Shown: positions 38,512 to 48,397, numbered from the stretch's first letter. The stretch is DNA of 64,000 bases from Saccharicrinis sp963663905 (GCA_963663905.2 OY760657.1:2604001-2668000); one strand, 5' to 3'. Numbers and translations are program-made. The notes: generated by a model not told the origin, from the letters alone.

Positions 38512-38880
38512 TTAGTGAGAACACTCATGGTCTCCCTCACCATGGGCTGTACAAACAGAATAATTTCCTTTACTACCTGATAACCATTGGTTCAATACAT
38601 CTTTAACCTCACCGGTAAAACCTATAAATGCTTCAATTCCGGATAGCTTTAGATTATTGATTGCACCTTGTCCCATTCCTCCTGCCAATAAAACATTAAC
38701 GCCTTCTTCACTAAGATCTTTAGCTAAATTGCTTTTGCAACCACAAGATTCCGGCCCTTTAAATTCTTCCTCTTTTACAATGCTACTATCATCAGATAAA
38801 GTATAGATTGTAAACTTTTCACAATGACCAAAATGACTGTCAATTGATGTTCCTTTAGTTGGAATTGCTACTTTTCTCAT
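38512..38880 (-). CDS. Dinitrogenase iron-molybdenum cofactor (NifX/NifB-like) family protein
   Basis: 122 residues from the ATG at 38878-38880 (MRKVAIPTKG); an in-frame ATG three codons earlier exists. The family core KVAIPTKGTSIDSHFGHCEKFTIY and VLLAGGMGQGAINNLKLSGIE is complete. The Cys-rich parts ESCGCKSN and the C-terminal CTAHGEGDHECSH are compatible with Fe-S cluster handling. No nif genes are nearby, so general metal-cluster carriage or sensing is likely rather than nitrogen fixation. Confidence 0.85.
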   Translation of the reverse strand: MRKVAIPTKGTSIDSHFGHCEKFTIYTLSDDSSIVKEEEFKGPESCGCKSNLAKDLSEEGVNVLLAGGMGQGAINNLKLSGIEAFIGFTGEVKDVLNQWLSGSKGNYSVCTAHGEGDHECSH

Positions 38881-38982
38881 ACTGAACAATATTTTATTTT
38901 ATTATTATTTTCTAATTAATGCTTCGAGGGGATAAAAATAAGAATATTCTCAATATATAATAGATATAAATTATTTAAATTT

Positions 38983-40602
38983 TCATAAATGTTTTGGAAT
39001 TTCAAATACAAATTGAGTTCCCTTATTCACTTCAGATTCAACTTTAATCCTCCCTCCCATTAAATCTAACAGTTTCTTTACTATAGCTAACCCCAAACCA
39101 GATCCCTGACTATTAACAAGTGCAGTATTTTTTTCACCCTGAACTTTGTAAAATCTATGAAAAACTCTATTTAACTGATCCTCTGCTATACCAATACCGG
39201 TATCTGATACTATAAAATGAATATAATCCTGATCTTCCATTACTCTTAGTTCAACAGATCCCTCTGAGGTAAACTTTAATGCATTATGCATTAAATTGGT
39301 AATAATTTGTTTTAACCTGCCGGCATCAGTATGAATTAGACAATCACTGGATAGCTTTTGAAGATCTAATTTAATTTCAACATTACTTTTTTCCAACCTG
39401 TTTTTCTCAGATATAATAACAGGTATTACATCATTCTTAATAAAAGGAACTAATATTATATCTTCCTGAAATAAGTTTGTTTGCCCTGTTTCAATTTTAC
39501 TTAAATCTAAAACGTTATTAACCAATCCTAGTAAATATTCCGAATTACTATAAATCACCTGTTTATATGCATCAGCATCCTCTTCGGTATCATAAAGTTT
39601 TTGCACCAGAATATTTGAAAAACCAATAATTGCATTTAAAGGAGTCCTGATTTCGTGACTTATATTTTGCAAAAATGCAGTTTTAAGCTTATTACTTTCT
39701 TCGGCTTTAGTTACCGCTCTTTTTAAATCAGAAATATCATACGCAAAACATATAAAGTGATCTATCTCAACATTTAACAAATCTAATTTTAAATGTTTAA
39801 CAGCAGCATTGCTCTTTGATAATAAACTACACTCAAATGAATCTGAATTAATATCAATAGCTTTGCTTGCATCTTTAAAACGATTTAAATCTTTGCTTTC
39901 TATAAATAATGAAAAGAAGTTTTTTGCGATTAATTCGTCTTTGCTATAGCCTGTAATTGTATATACAGCAGGATTAACATCAATAATATCGAATTTATAG
40001 TCTAATACAAAAATCCCGTCATTGGTATTTAAAAAATAGTTCCTTAATCGAGCCTCCCTATGCATCATCTCCTGATACATAAATTTACGATCTGTTATAT
40101 CTTCCAGAATCCCAAGAAATCCAATAACCTTATTTTCAATATTTATTATAGGTGATTTATGTGTTTCATACCAAATAATGGCACTACTATCGTCTTTAAC
40201 GTATGAGCTAATTTCACCCTTTACCGGAAGCTTATCTTCTCGCATTTTAACATACATATTATAAAACCGATCACATAATCTTTTATCAAGATTAAGATCA
40301 TAATCTGTTTTACCATATATGTCTTTAATAGATTTGTAACCTATGGTATTTAGGAGTTTTTTATTTGCATAAATATATTTAAATTCTGAATCTTTAATAT
40401 AAATTTCAATATTCAGTTGATTAAATATAAAGCTGAATTCATCGCAAACTACTAAACTATTATTTTCCTTGTTCTTTTCCTTTTCTAATTGATCTACTAA
40501 TGAAAGTGCATCTGTTAAATCAATCGAAGCATCTTTATTTTGAATATTCCGTAAAGTTTCTTTTAATCTATTGATTAAAACCACTTCTTCAGCTATAACC
40601 AT
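38983..40602 (-). CDS. Sensor histidine kinase with two PAS domains
   Basis: 539 residues, cytoplasmic. A coiled start (about 1-50) precedes PAS1 (about 58-180; IYIKDSEFKYIYANKKLL) and PAS2 (about 190-300; IFVLDYKFDIIDVNPAVYTITGY). The phospho-acceptor motif is SHEIRTPLNAIIGFSN (about residue 313). The ATPase has NLMHNALKFTS, VSDTGIGIAEDQL and GSGLGLAIVKKLL. No receiver domain and no adjacent response regulator. Signal unknown. Confidence 0.92.
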   Translation of the reverse strand: MVIAEEVVLINRLKETLRNIQNKDASIDLTDALSLVDQLEKEKNKENNSLVVCDEFSFIFNQLNIEIYIKDSEFKYIYANKKLLNTIGYKSIKDIYGKTDYDLNLDKRLCDRFYNMYVKMREDKLPVKGEISSYVKDDSSAIIWYETHKSPIINIENKVIGFLGILEDITDRKFMYQEMMHREARLRNYFLNTNDGIFVLDYKFDIIDVNPAVYTITGYSKDELIAKNFFSLFIESKDLNRFKDASKAIDINSDSFECSLLSKSNAAVKHLKLDLLNVEIDHFICFAYDISDLKRAVTKAEESNKLKTAFLQNISHEIRTPLNAIIGFSNILVQKLYDTEEDADAYKQVIYSNSEYLLGLVNNVLDLSKIETGQTNLFQEDIILVPFIKNDVIPVIISEKNRLEKSNVEIKLDLQKLSSDCLIHTDAGRLKQIITNLMHNALKFTSEGSVELRVMEDQDYIHFIVSDTGIGIAEDQLNRVFHRFYKVQGEKNTALVNSQGSGLGLAIVKKLLDLMGGRIKVESEVNKGTQFVFEIPKHL

Positions 40603-40944
40603 ATCCCATCATATTTGACTTGAAAATATACTCAATAATTCACTTAAAACCAATAATAGGCCTTGTGAATATTAAATACCAAAGCCCATTCTATACCTAA
40701 ACGTTTATGAGATAAAAGTATTGTTATGAAAAATAAAGATAGTAAACTCTAAAACTTAATCTATCTTCTTTTTTATTGTTACAATAAAAACGTGATACAT
40801 TTTTCCGGAGAGAATATCCTATGGCATAAATTGATGTATAACAATCTATTAATTTGCATTGCAATTATTCTGGATGTACTAAAACAACTGAACTAAACTG
40901 CTTTTAAATACAGTTAAGGTTATGTTTTCAACTATTTAGTTTGC
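40603..40944. other. 342-bp intergenic region, no gene seen
   Basis: AT-rich DNA between the histidine kinase and the phospholipase D gene. I looked here for a partner of the leftmost attC-like core (a GTTTCAAATTCC-like inverse core) and did not find one, so the array probably ends near 42528. Confidence 0.4.
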
Positions 40945-42471
40945 TTACAAAATCTCTTTTGGAATAACTTTTCTCGTCCAGGTTTTAAAACGTTTAAACT
41001 TATTAACTTCTGAATCAGGATTATAGTCTAATGTTGTTTCCCAAGAGTTTTCTGGGCGGAATTCTTCTTCCATTCCATCTAAAACTCCTTTTGAAATTTT
41101 ATCTGATTTAATTATAACGATACATTCCGTGTTTAAATTGGCACTTCTAGGGTCCAGATTAAATGTTCCGATAACGGTTGTTTCTTTATCAATAACCATG
41201 GATTTTGCATGAAGTCCAAATATGGGTTTGTAGCTCAAGGCTTCTTGCAGTTCACCTGTCATTACTCTGGTTCGTTCTGCAGCATCAGGTCGAAATTCAT
41301 ATATGCGAACACCTGTTTTAAGTAGTTTTTCTCTGTCGCTTTGATAGCTACTAAAAGCCTCGACATTATCTGTTGAAGCAAGACTATTTGTGAGTATTCT
41401 GATTTTCACACCACGTTCTACTGCTTCTCTGAATAAATTTCGACTTAGCTCTGTTGTAATTAAATAAGGTGTTTGAATATCAATAGATGATTTAGCATGT
41501 TTAACAAGATCAATTAAGGCATCAGTAGTAACTCCGCCTCCACCCAGACCTTTATTACCATCGTTTTTACCTGGAATGTCTGAAATAAACTCCACATCAT
41601 CCAACCAAACAAGATCTCCAGAGTTCTTTATTGTGTCGAATGTAGCTGGTAAATTTGCAATACGTTCTCTCACTTGTGGCCAAAAATTTTCTGGATTACA
41701 AGCATATTCATGAAGCTTATCAAATCTATTTTTAGGATAAACAATACCAGGATCTTCTTTTAATATATTAGTTACATTTATACTCAATGAGCTATTCCAA
41801 AATTCCTCAAAGGATTTATCTACTTGTTTTGATGCCTTACCTAACAAAAGAACATCCCTATCACGAAAATTATATTCATGATCATAGTCAAAATATTCAT
41901 CAGCAATATTCCGCCCTCCAGTTATTACTATTTTACCATCAACAACAAAAGTTTTGTTATGCATCCTTTGATTGGCAGATCTAAAATCTGATGCAAACTT
42001 TTTGATTTTACTAAAAATGTTCTTGCCCAAATTCACACCCGGGTTATATATTTTTACTGTAATATTTTCATGAGAATTAAACATTAAAATATCTTGTATG
42101 TCGGCATCAACCATTATATCATCAACAAGAATTCTAATCTGAACCCCTCTATCAGCCGCTCTTATTAAGTAGTCACAAGCTATAAGTCCAACATTATCCA
42201 ATGAAAAAATAAAATATTGAATATCAATGGTCTTTTCAGCATATTCACTCAACCATGCCCTGGCCACCATAGAGCCACTGCCATCTTCCAGAACGTAAAC
42301 GCCAGTTAGGGTATCCATAAGCCCGCTAATATCTTCAAGTTCATTGGAAAGAGATAAAGAGTTATCCCGATGAATACCAGCACAAAAATCAGTTTCCTTG
42401 TGTGCGTTATTATTTGAATTACAAGAAATCAACGTCATCAAACTTATCATATAGTAAATGCTCAATCTCAT
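40945..42471 (-). CDS. Phospholipase D / cardiolipin synthase-like lipoprotein
   Basis: 508 residues from the ATG at 42469-42471 (MRLSIYYMISLMTLISC), chosen because it gives a clean lipobox; the frame also opens 8 codons earlier. Two HKD motifs, HNKTFVVDGKIVITGG (about residue 195) and HAKSMVIDKETTVIGT (about residue 425), each with the following N/S patch, define the two-domain PLD superfamily. Likely a periplasm-facing phosphodiesterase acting on phospholipids; cardiolipin-synthase activity would require a membrane anchor, which the lipid tail could give. It borders the cassette array on its left, 57 bp from the last core. Confidence 0.88.
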   Translation of the reverse strand: MRLSIYYMISLMTLISCNSNNNAHKETDFCAGIHRDNSLSLSNELEDISGLMDTLTGVYVLEDGSGSMVARAWLSEYAEKTIDIQYFIFSLDNVGLIACDYLIRAADRGVQIRILVDDIMVDADIQDILMFNSHENITVKIYNPGVNLGKNIFSKIKKFASDFRSANQRMHNKTFVVDGKIVITGGRNIADEYFDYDHEYNFRDRDVLLLGKASKQVDKSFEEFWNSSLSINVTNILKEDPGIVYPKNRFDKLHEYACNPENFWPQVRERIANLPATFDTIKNSGDLVWLDDVEFISDIPGKNDGNKGLGGGGVTTDALIDLVKHAKSSIDIQTPYLITTELSRNLFREAVERGVKIRILTNSLASTDNVEAFSSYQSDREKLLKTGVRIYEFRPDAAERTRVMTGELQEALSYKPIFGLHAKSMVIDKETTVIGTFNLDPRSANLNTECIVIIKSDKISKGVLDGMEEEFRPENSWETTLDYNPDSEVNKFKRFKTWTRKVIPKEIL

Positions 42472-42527
42472 AATTGATTCGATGTAAATTTTCATATTTG
42501 ATATAGTTGCTCCGGATGGGAATTTGA

Positions 42528-42712
42528 AACGAAGGGCATTACGAAGCTCCTACCTATCAAGTTACCAAGCCAAATTTGCATTTGGGCACAAATTTAAATC
42601 TTTAATACAAACCAGTCAAATCGCAGATTTGGAGGAGCTGATTAAATGCTCGAAAGTTCCGAAAACCGCTGACCCACTTATGTTTTTTATACATGTTAGC
42701 GGTTCGGGCTTT
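42528..42712 (-). repeat. attC-like site 1 (leftmost)
   Basis: Arms GGGCATTACGAAGCTCC (42534-42550) and GGAGCTGATTAAATGCTC (42634-42651), core 'aac' at 42528-42530, inverse core GTTAGCGG at 42695-42702. The inverse core matches the 5' end of the same cassette at 43741 (TTAGCGGT on minus). Confidence 0.65.
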
Positions 42713-43699
42713 CTATTTCTTAATCTCATAGTGCCCTCCATTCGGATGTTTTGCTTGGCAATCACAGCTTGTATATTTATTGTCTGCAATCCAAACTAAA
42801 TCATCCTTGTTTTTTAAATACCAATCCTTTACGGCATTTTTAAATTCCTATCTATTCTTAAAGTCTTCATTCAAATGATTCCAATATGAACAATAACCAC
42901 ACCCATTCTTGTCAAATTCAACACCCAATAATTCAAAAGTGGGAATGTCTTGTATAATTTCTTTCAAAGCAACGTATGCTATGTCAGCAACTTTATAATT
43001 ACCACCAAATAGTACAACATTTGCTTTAGTCAGAGTTGTGTCATCAAGTCTGTCAATTAGTAACTCAATAACACCTTGTCTCATTTGTACTACATCCCAA
43101 AATAAATTGTCGCCACAAAGTTCATATCTGCATATGTATGGCATTTCAGTTACGTATTTTAAACTGTCGACTTGTGATATAACCTCTCCAAGTTCATTTC
43201 TCATTTCTTCGGTGCAATCAGTCAACCTCTTTATCAGTTCGTAGTCGATTTGATTATCTAAAAACTTGTCATACGATGATTTTTTAAACAATATTGGCGA
43301 TGAAAATGAAATTGAATATAAAGTGTCAGAATAAGTCATTTTATCTGGGTTCCACTCATATTTATCGCTGGGATATTTTTCGTCATATTTACCCCATTCT
43401 ACGTAATGTTCACGATAAATAATTTTAACAGCCTTGTCATCTTTAAAATATACTGTTTTAGATGAGTATCCCAATTCAGCGGAATAGGTTGAATTAATCA
43501 GAATCAGTTTATTATCTTGATAATATCCATATAATCCACCGCCACAGGCTGACATATTAGGATAAAAGACCTTAATCAAATCATTCTCCGATTTTAGCTT
43601 ATCAATATTGCTACAATAATCCTCAATTTCACCTTTTGTCCATGATTGTCCAAAAGAGATTTGTGTGAAAAGAATCAGTATTATAATAATCAATCTCAT
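42713..43699 (-). pseudogene. Secreted cassette protein interrupted by an in-frame amber codon
   Basis: A signal peptide (residues 1-17, ending ISFGQ) starts a protein of 283 residues that stops at TAG 42848-42850. The same frame continues without a break for 44 more codons (EFKNAVKDWYLKNKDDLVWI ...) to a TAG at 42713-42715, right at the attC-like inverse core, where a cassette gene normally ends. The stop therefore looks like a nonsense mutation (AAG or CAG to TAG) removing about 13% of the protein. A Cys pair (GCGYCSYW) lies just before it. No recognised family. The shortened 283-aa product may still be made. Start is 42 bp after the cassette core. Confidence 0.6.
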
Positions 43700-44449
43700 A
43701 GTTTCAATTTATGCAGTGTCGTTTCTCGCCTGACCGCTAACGTTGACGGTATGTTGCGGGCGGTATTAGGAGCTGCTTTCCTGTCTGTCGTTACGAATTT
43801 AATAGAAATTATAAACCTATCAAATTGAGCTATTTGCCGCCTGAAATATACCGTGTGTGTGTGCCCTGCATGAGCAGCAGCGCACACACACCCGAAGTTC
43901 TTGAAAAAGTTTAAAAATACAAATCTTTTACAATAAACATCGGGTGTGGGTATAATTTTTATCCATAGGGTGGAAGTCCCGAATGGACGGAGGTAACGCT
44001 TCGAACCATTAGCAAGTGACAAGCTGGTTGCTGGTGACAGCAGCAGTGAAGGAAGTCAAACGGCAAACTCCGGTACTGACGGACAGAAATCACATATGAG
44101 GCATTATAAACCGGATGAGCAAGCACACCATTGTGACGTCCAAACATCAAGGAGGTGAGTGTTTATAATGTAGATGTGGCAGGCATTGGAAGAAGGATAA
44201 TACTCTTACCAGGGGAGGGCTCTGTAATCACGTGTTGATAGAGCAGAGCAGTCAGGCGCCTACGCTAAAGCTTCAGCGACAGCGAGCAGACGCCATAGTA
44301 GCTTTGGAATACGAGCCGGCTTTACGAACACCACGTTAACGCTGGAAGTCTCACAGAAAAGTGAAGGGCTGAACTTTACATCGCTACTCATCTTTGACGG
44401 AGGTATAAGGATTTTGAGCCTTACCAGCCTCAGAGAGTCGTAGCAGGGA

Positions 44450-45796
44450 ATGGAAATTAGTATTATGAAGAAAAGAAAAAGAGACACATCGAATTTAATT
44501 GAACGGGTACTACATCCTGCAAACCTAACAGAGGCTTGCAAAGAAGTAGTGCGCAATAAAGGTGCAGGAGGTGTAGATGGAATGAAAGTTTCTGAACTAA
44601 AAGTCCATTTGGATAAACACCGAAACGAATTGGAAGAGCTAATTCGTAGTAAAAATTATTTACCGCAGCCTATACGTGGTAAGGAAATACCCAAAGGAGG
44701 AGGTAAAACCAGACTATTAGGTATTCCTACCGCCATTGATCGTATGCTGCAACAGGCAGTATCCAGAGTGGTAATGATGCATTATGAAACAGATTTTTCA
44801 ACTTATAGCTACGGTTTTCGTCCTGTACGTAATACGCAACAAGCAGTAGGTAAAGCCCTTTCTTACATTAATTCAGACTATCAGCATATTGTTGAAATTG
44901 ATCTGAAGGAATTCTTTGACAGAGTTGACCATACCTTGCTGTTGCAATTGCTGTATCGTAAAATTAAATGTAAACACACCATGTGTTTGATACGTCGATG
45001 GCTTAGAGCGCCACTTTTAAAGGATGGTAAATTACATAAGCGACGTAAAGGAGTACCACAAGGAAGCCCCATTAGTCCGTTGCTATCAAATATTGTTCTT
45101 CATGAAATGGATTTTAAAATGGAACAATTAGGCTTACGCTTTGTACGCTATGCTGATGATTTCAGTATTTACTGTAAAACAAAAGCAGAAGCAAGAAAAG
45201 CAGGTAACACCATTTACTTATTTCTTAGGGATAAACTTAAACTCCCTATCAACAGGGATAAAAGTGGTATCCGCCGTCCGGTTAACTTTCAAATACTTGG
45301 ATTTGCCTTTGTTCCTATTTACAAAAAGGGTATTAAAGGCAAATATCAATTGATTGTAGCTGAAAAGAGATGGAAAAGCTTCAAAGCGAAACTTAAGGAA
45401 ATCACCAGAAAAACCACTCCCATGAGTTTTGATGAACGCATTCAAAAGTTAGTAGAAATTCAACGAGGTTGGATCAACTACTTTAAACATGCAAATATCA
45501 TTACGAAACTGGAGATGCTTGATGGTTGGCTTCGAAATCGACTCAGATATTGTATCTGGCATCATTGGAAAAAACCTGAACGTAAACGAAAAAACCTGAT
45601 TCGTTTGGGTGTTGATCCTGATCATGCTTATGCTTGGAGCCGCAGTCGTATGGGAGGCTGGGCCATTGCTCAAAGTCCTATTTTAGGAACCACTATCACG
45701 GTTGATCGACTTCAAAAACGAGGTTGTATCTCGTTGGGTGATATGTATAATCGGTACCATCCTAAAAACTGTGTAAGTATAAAAATATCGGGGTAG
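44450..45796 (+). CDS. ltrA: Group II intron reverse transcriptase/maturase (C-terminus altered by IS insertion)
   Basis: 448 residues. Reverse transcriptase fingers/palm (about 40-290) include GKTRLLGIPTAIDRMLQQA, YGFRPVRNTQQAV, GVPQGSPISPLLSNIVLHEMD and the catalytic YADD (FVRYADDFSIY). A maturase X domain follows (GWINYFKHANIITKLEMLDGW). The C-terminal part WSRSRMGGWAIAQSP is the usual RT tail; there is no HNH endonuclease domain, as in endonuclease-lacking classes such as IIC. The last 8-9 residues and the stop are supplied by the inserted IS256 element, whose left end lies at 45770. It acts in intron splicing and retrohoming. Start could also be ATG 44465. Confidence 0.92.
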   Translation: MEISIMKKRKRDTSNLIERVLHPANLTEACKEVVRNKGAGGVDGMKVSELKVHLDKHRNELEELIRSKNYLPQPIRGKEIPKGGGKTRLLGIPTAIDRMLQQAVSRVVMMHYETDFSTYSYGFRPVRNTQQAVGKALSYINSDYQHIVEIDLKEFFDRVDHTLLLQLLYRKIKCKHTMCLIRRWLRAPLLKDGKLHKRRKGVPQGSPISPLLSNIVLHEMDFKMEQLGLRFVRYADDFSIYCKTKAEARKAGNTIYLFLRDKLKLPINRDKSGIRRPVNFQILGFAFVPIYKKGIKGKYQLIVAEKRWKSFKAKLKEITRKTTPMSFDERIQKLVEIQRGWINYFKHANIITKLEMLDGWLRNRLRYCIWHHWKKPERKRKNLIRLGVDPDHAYAWSRSRMGGWAIAQSPILGTTITVDRLQKRGCISLGDMYNRYHPKNCVSIKISG

Positions 45797-47071
45797 AAAG
45801 CTTCGATATTTTTTTGTTTATTTAATAGACTAACACACAGTTATGAAAAAAGAAGACCTATTAACAGATGATTTCCTGAAACAATTTAAAACAGGAGAAG
45901 ACTTAAACAACTTTTTGAGTGAACTTCAAAAGCGAGGTATAGAACAAATACTTGAAGGAGAACTTGATGCTCATCTTGATTATGAAAAGCATCAAAAGTC
46001 TAGTAATCCGAATTACCGGAACGGTCATACTACCAAAAGTATTAAAACTATTTTTGGAGAAAGTGAAATAAAGGTTCCCAGAGACAGGGAAGCTAGCTTC
46101 AACCCCATTTTGCTTCCAAAGAGAAAGAACATGGTCGATGGGATTGAGAACATTATTATATCCCTTTATGCCAAAGGTATGAGTAACTCTGATATTGAGG
46201 AACAAATCAAAGAATTATACGATATCCGAGTTTCTACTTCAACGATATCCAGGATAACAGATAAGATAACAGATGATATAATTGCTTGGCAGAACCGCCC
46301 CTTAGATTCGTTGTATCTGATTGTATGGATGGATGGAATTGTTTTTAAAGTCCGAGATAACTCAAAGGTTATCAATAAAACTATATACATTGCTGTTGGG
46401 CTTCGCAAGAACGGAAAGAAAGAGATACTCGGATTATGGCTGGGTAAGAATGAAGCTGCTTCTTTTTGGTTGGGTGTATTGACTGACATTAGAGCTCGAG
46501 GTGTTGAAGATATCCTAATTACTGTCACTGATAATCTGAATGGATTTACAGACACCATAAAGAATGTATTTCCTTGTTCAAGTACTCAGATTTGTGTAGT
46601 ACATCAAATTCGTAATGCAGCTAAATATGTTGTTTGGAAGGACAAAAAAGCCTTTGCTAAGGACATGAAACAAATATATACAGCACCAACAAAACAGGCT
46701 GCAGAAGCTGCTTTAAATGACTTTGCTGACAAATGGAACGGAAAGTATTCTTATGCAGTAAAAAGTTGGAAGACAAACTGGGATGAACTCACCGTATTTT
46801 ATGACTTCCCCATAGAAATTCGTAATATTATTTACACAACGAATCTTGTCGAAAACCTTAATGGTAAAATCAGAAAATTTACTAAAAACAAGCTATCTTA
46901 TCCTACTGATCAAGCAGTGTTAAAATCCGTGTTTTTAGCCATTAGGGAAGTGACGAAAAAGTGGACTCAACCAGTGAGTAACTGGGGACTCATTCTTAAT
47001 CAATTTATTACTATATTTGAAGAAAGGGTTCAACTCTAAATTAGCTGAACCCTGATATTTTAACTTACACA
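45770..47071 (+). mobile_element. IS256-family insertion sequence inside the group II intron
   Basis: Terminal inverted repeats TGTGTAAGTATAAAAATATC (left, from 45770) and TGTGTAAGTTAAAATATC (right, read on minus from 47071), with one gene filling the element (about 1.3 kb). I could not find the 8-9 bp target duplication expected for the family: flanks CCTAAAAAC and CTTAATGGG differ. Confidence 0.8.
45843..47039 (+). CDS. IS256-family (mutator-type) transposase
   Basis: 398 residues, full length. Typical N-terminus with ELDAHLDYEKH and YRNGHTTKSIKT, then the DDE catalytic residues: Asp in LIVWMDGIVFKV, Asp in ILITVTDNLNGF and Glu in TTNLVENLNGKIRKFTK. CVVHQIRNAAKYV lies between the second and third residues, as in the family. 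No frameshift, so possibly active. Confidence 0.95.
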   Translation: MKKEDLLTDDFLKQFKTGEDLNNFLSELQKRGIEQILEGELDAHLDYEKHQKSSNPNYRNGHTTKSIKTIFGESEIKVPRDREASFNPILLPKRKNMVDGIENIIISLYAKGMSNSDIEEQIKELYDIRVSTSTISRITDKITDDIIAWQNRPLDSLYLIVWMDGIVFKVRDNSKVINKTIYIAVGLRKNGKKEILGLWLGKNEAASFWLGVLTDIRARGVEDILITVTDNLNGFTDTIKNVFPCSSTQICVVHQIRNAAKYVVWKDKKAFAKDMKQIYTAPTKQAAEAALNDFADKWNGKYSYAVKSWKTNWDELTVFYDFPIEIRNIIYTTNLVENLNGKIRKFTKNKLSYPTDQAVLKSVFLAIREVTKKWTQPVSNWGLILNQFITIFEERVQL

Positions 47072-47245
47072 CTTAATGGGATAGTGTCGTATAATCACCA
47101 GCACTCTTTGTTAGCTTCAAATTCTAATTCGTTGTTCCCCTTGATGTAAGGAACCGCCGTATACGAGAACCGTACGTACGGTGGTGTGAAAGGTGCACTG
47201 GCAGGGTTAAAACCTTGTCAGCCACCTATTCGATTATAGCCCGTT

Positions 47246-48397
47246 TTACTCATTCTCCTTAATAAATTCAACCAGTTTAAGCCTTATGTTTTCTAATTCC
47301 GATTCCTTATCAGAACAGTATATTGCAACTGTAGGTCTGATTGTTTTTATTGCATTATCAATCGCTTCGTAAGGTTTATCATCAAAGTAATATTCAAACG
47401 CTGTAAAATGAATCCATTTTTGATAATAATCCGAGTATAGCTTATTCGTTTTTAAATCTATAAATCTACATGTATTTTTCTCGAAATATGGTTTGCAATA
47501 TGACCCCATTACTTCAGCTAAAGCGCCATCGGCTACTTTAACTGCGTAATTAAAAACATGCAAATAGAATGGTTGTGTTTCCGGATTATTTGTCAAAACA
47601 CTATCAAGAAACGCAAAAGTCAATGTGTCATCACTAATTGCGAATTGACCTTGATAAAACATTTTTGCATAAGTGTCAATCTCTGAATGATTCAAATAGA
47701 AAGTAATTGGTTTTCCATTAATTTCTTTAACAAACCAGTTATTTGCTAAAGTTAGATTCTTTAGATTTTTGTTGGGTTTGTTATAATCAGGAATCTTTTC
47801 TGAGAATGTTTTTATATTCTTCGGTTCTTGTCCAAGTTTACCTGCAGCAATTTTTAATGCATCAGTTATTTTATAAGTTTCCGAACAAGTAGGATTTAAA
47901 CTAATCAATCGAGAATATATTAATTGCAAATCAATCAAATCGTGAAGTGGTGATTCATAAATGGAAATCAGGAATACCTGTACTTCTTTTTTTAATTCAC
48001 AAAAGGCTGTTACGGTTGCTAAAGGATAATCCTGAGTTACCATGAATAATTTCTCATTATAACCTTCACTCAATTCAACATTATTTCTATCTGCGGAATA
48101 ATAATCTTGAAAGTATTTACTAATCTCTGATTTTACTTTTTCAAAATCTTTAATCCTGGATTTATGCATGTATCCAGTTCGGAACTTGAAGTCAATTCGC
48201 CACCAATCAGAGTTATTATCAGGGTAGTATTTAAATTCCTGTCCAGTTGTAATTATTCCAATAATATCTGATTCTCCCGATGGTTCAAGTCTTAAATTTG
48301 AATATCCATCAGAATCATTAATGTATCCTAAATCCTGTGATTTTACAGGAATCAAACCAATCAGGCAGAATAATATTGTTAGTTGCAGTGTTTTCAT
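47246..48397 (-). CDS. Secreted SH3-domain protein (cassette gene)
   Basis: 383 residues from the ATG at 48395-48397 (MKTLQLTILFCLIGLIPVKSQ, a clear signal peptide). The frame opens 20 codons earlier, but that would place the start inside the attC-like site. A bacterial SH3 (SH3b) domain covers about 22-85 (GYINDSDGYSNLRLEPSGES ... WWRIDFKFRTGYMHKSRI). The remaining 300 residues are unassigned. The start codon is only 14 bp from the cassette core and the stop abuts the intron-split attC-like site, so the gene fills its cassette. Confidence 0.75.
   Translation of the reverse strand: MKTLQLTILFCLIGLIPVKSQDLGYINDSDGYSNLRLEPSGESDIIGIITTGQEFKYYPDNNSDWWRIDFKFRTGYMHKSRIKDFEKVKSEISKYFQDYYSADRNNVELSEGYNEKLFMVTQDYPLATVTAFCELKKEVQVFLISIYESPLHDLIDLQLIYSRLISLNPTCSETYKITDALKIAAGKLGQEPKNIKTFSEKIPDYNKPNKNLKNLTLANNWFVKEINGKPITFYLNHSEIDTYAKMFYQGQFAISDDTLTFAFLDSVLTNNPETQPFYLHVFNYAVKVADGALAEVMGSYCKPYFEKNTCRFIDLKTNKLYSDYYQKWIHFTAFEYYFDDKPYEAIDNAIKTIRPTVAIYCSDKESELENIRLKLVEFIKENE

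Larger units (their letters stand above)
43859..47234 (+). mobile_element. Group II intron carrying an IS256-family insertion
   Basis: The 5' end GTGTGCCCTGCATGAGC and GGGTGGAAGTCCCG downstream are typical of bacterial group II domain I. The intron ORF starts at 44450. Domain V is seen at 47152-47188 (CCGCCGTA ... TACGGTGG hairpin with CGTACG), domain VI at about 47189-47230 (GGCAGGG / CCTTGTC with bulged purines), and the 3' end is CTATTCGAT. The IS256 element at 45770-47071 lies between ORF and domain V. Boundaries by eye; uncertain by a few bases at the 5' GT repeat. Confidence 0.8.
43739..47245 (-). repeat. attC-like site 2, split by a group II intron
   Basis: Left arm ACGGTATGTTGCGGGCGG (from 43746) pairs with GCCGCCTGAAATATACCGT (43836-43854), core 'aac' at 43739-43741. 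The inverse core is broken: ATACCGTGTGT ends at the intron start and TATAGCCCG resumes at 47235. Joined, they read GTGTTATAGCCCG, matching the 5' end TTATAGCCC of the SH3 cassette at 48411. Confidence 0.7.

Noticed and set aside
40945..42471. Phospholipase D gene as a further cassette
   Set aside because: The core at 42528 would require an inverse core like GTTTCAAATT after the gene's end; none was found in 40603-40944.
42524..42799. Plus-strand ORF of 91 codons
   Set aside because: It covers the attC-like palindrome and the antisense of the extended secreted-protein frame; composition is that of a shadow.
45739..47080. IS256 target duplication
   Set aside because: The 8-9 bases on either side of the inverted repeats (CCTAAAAAC and CTTAATGGG) do not match.
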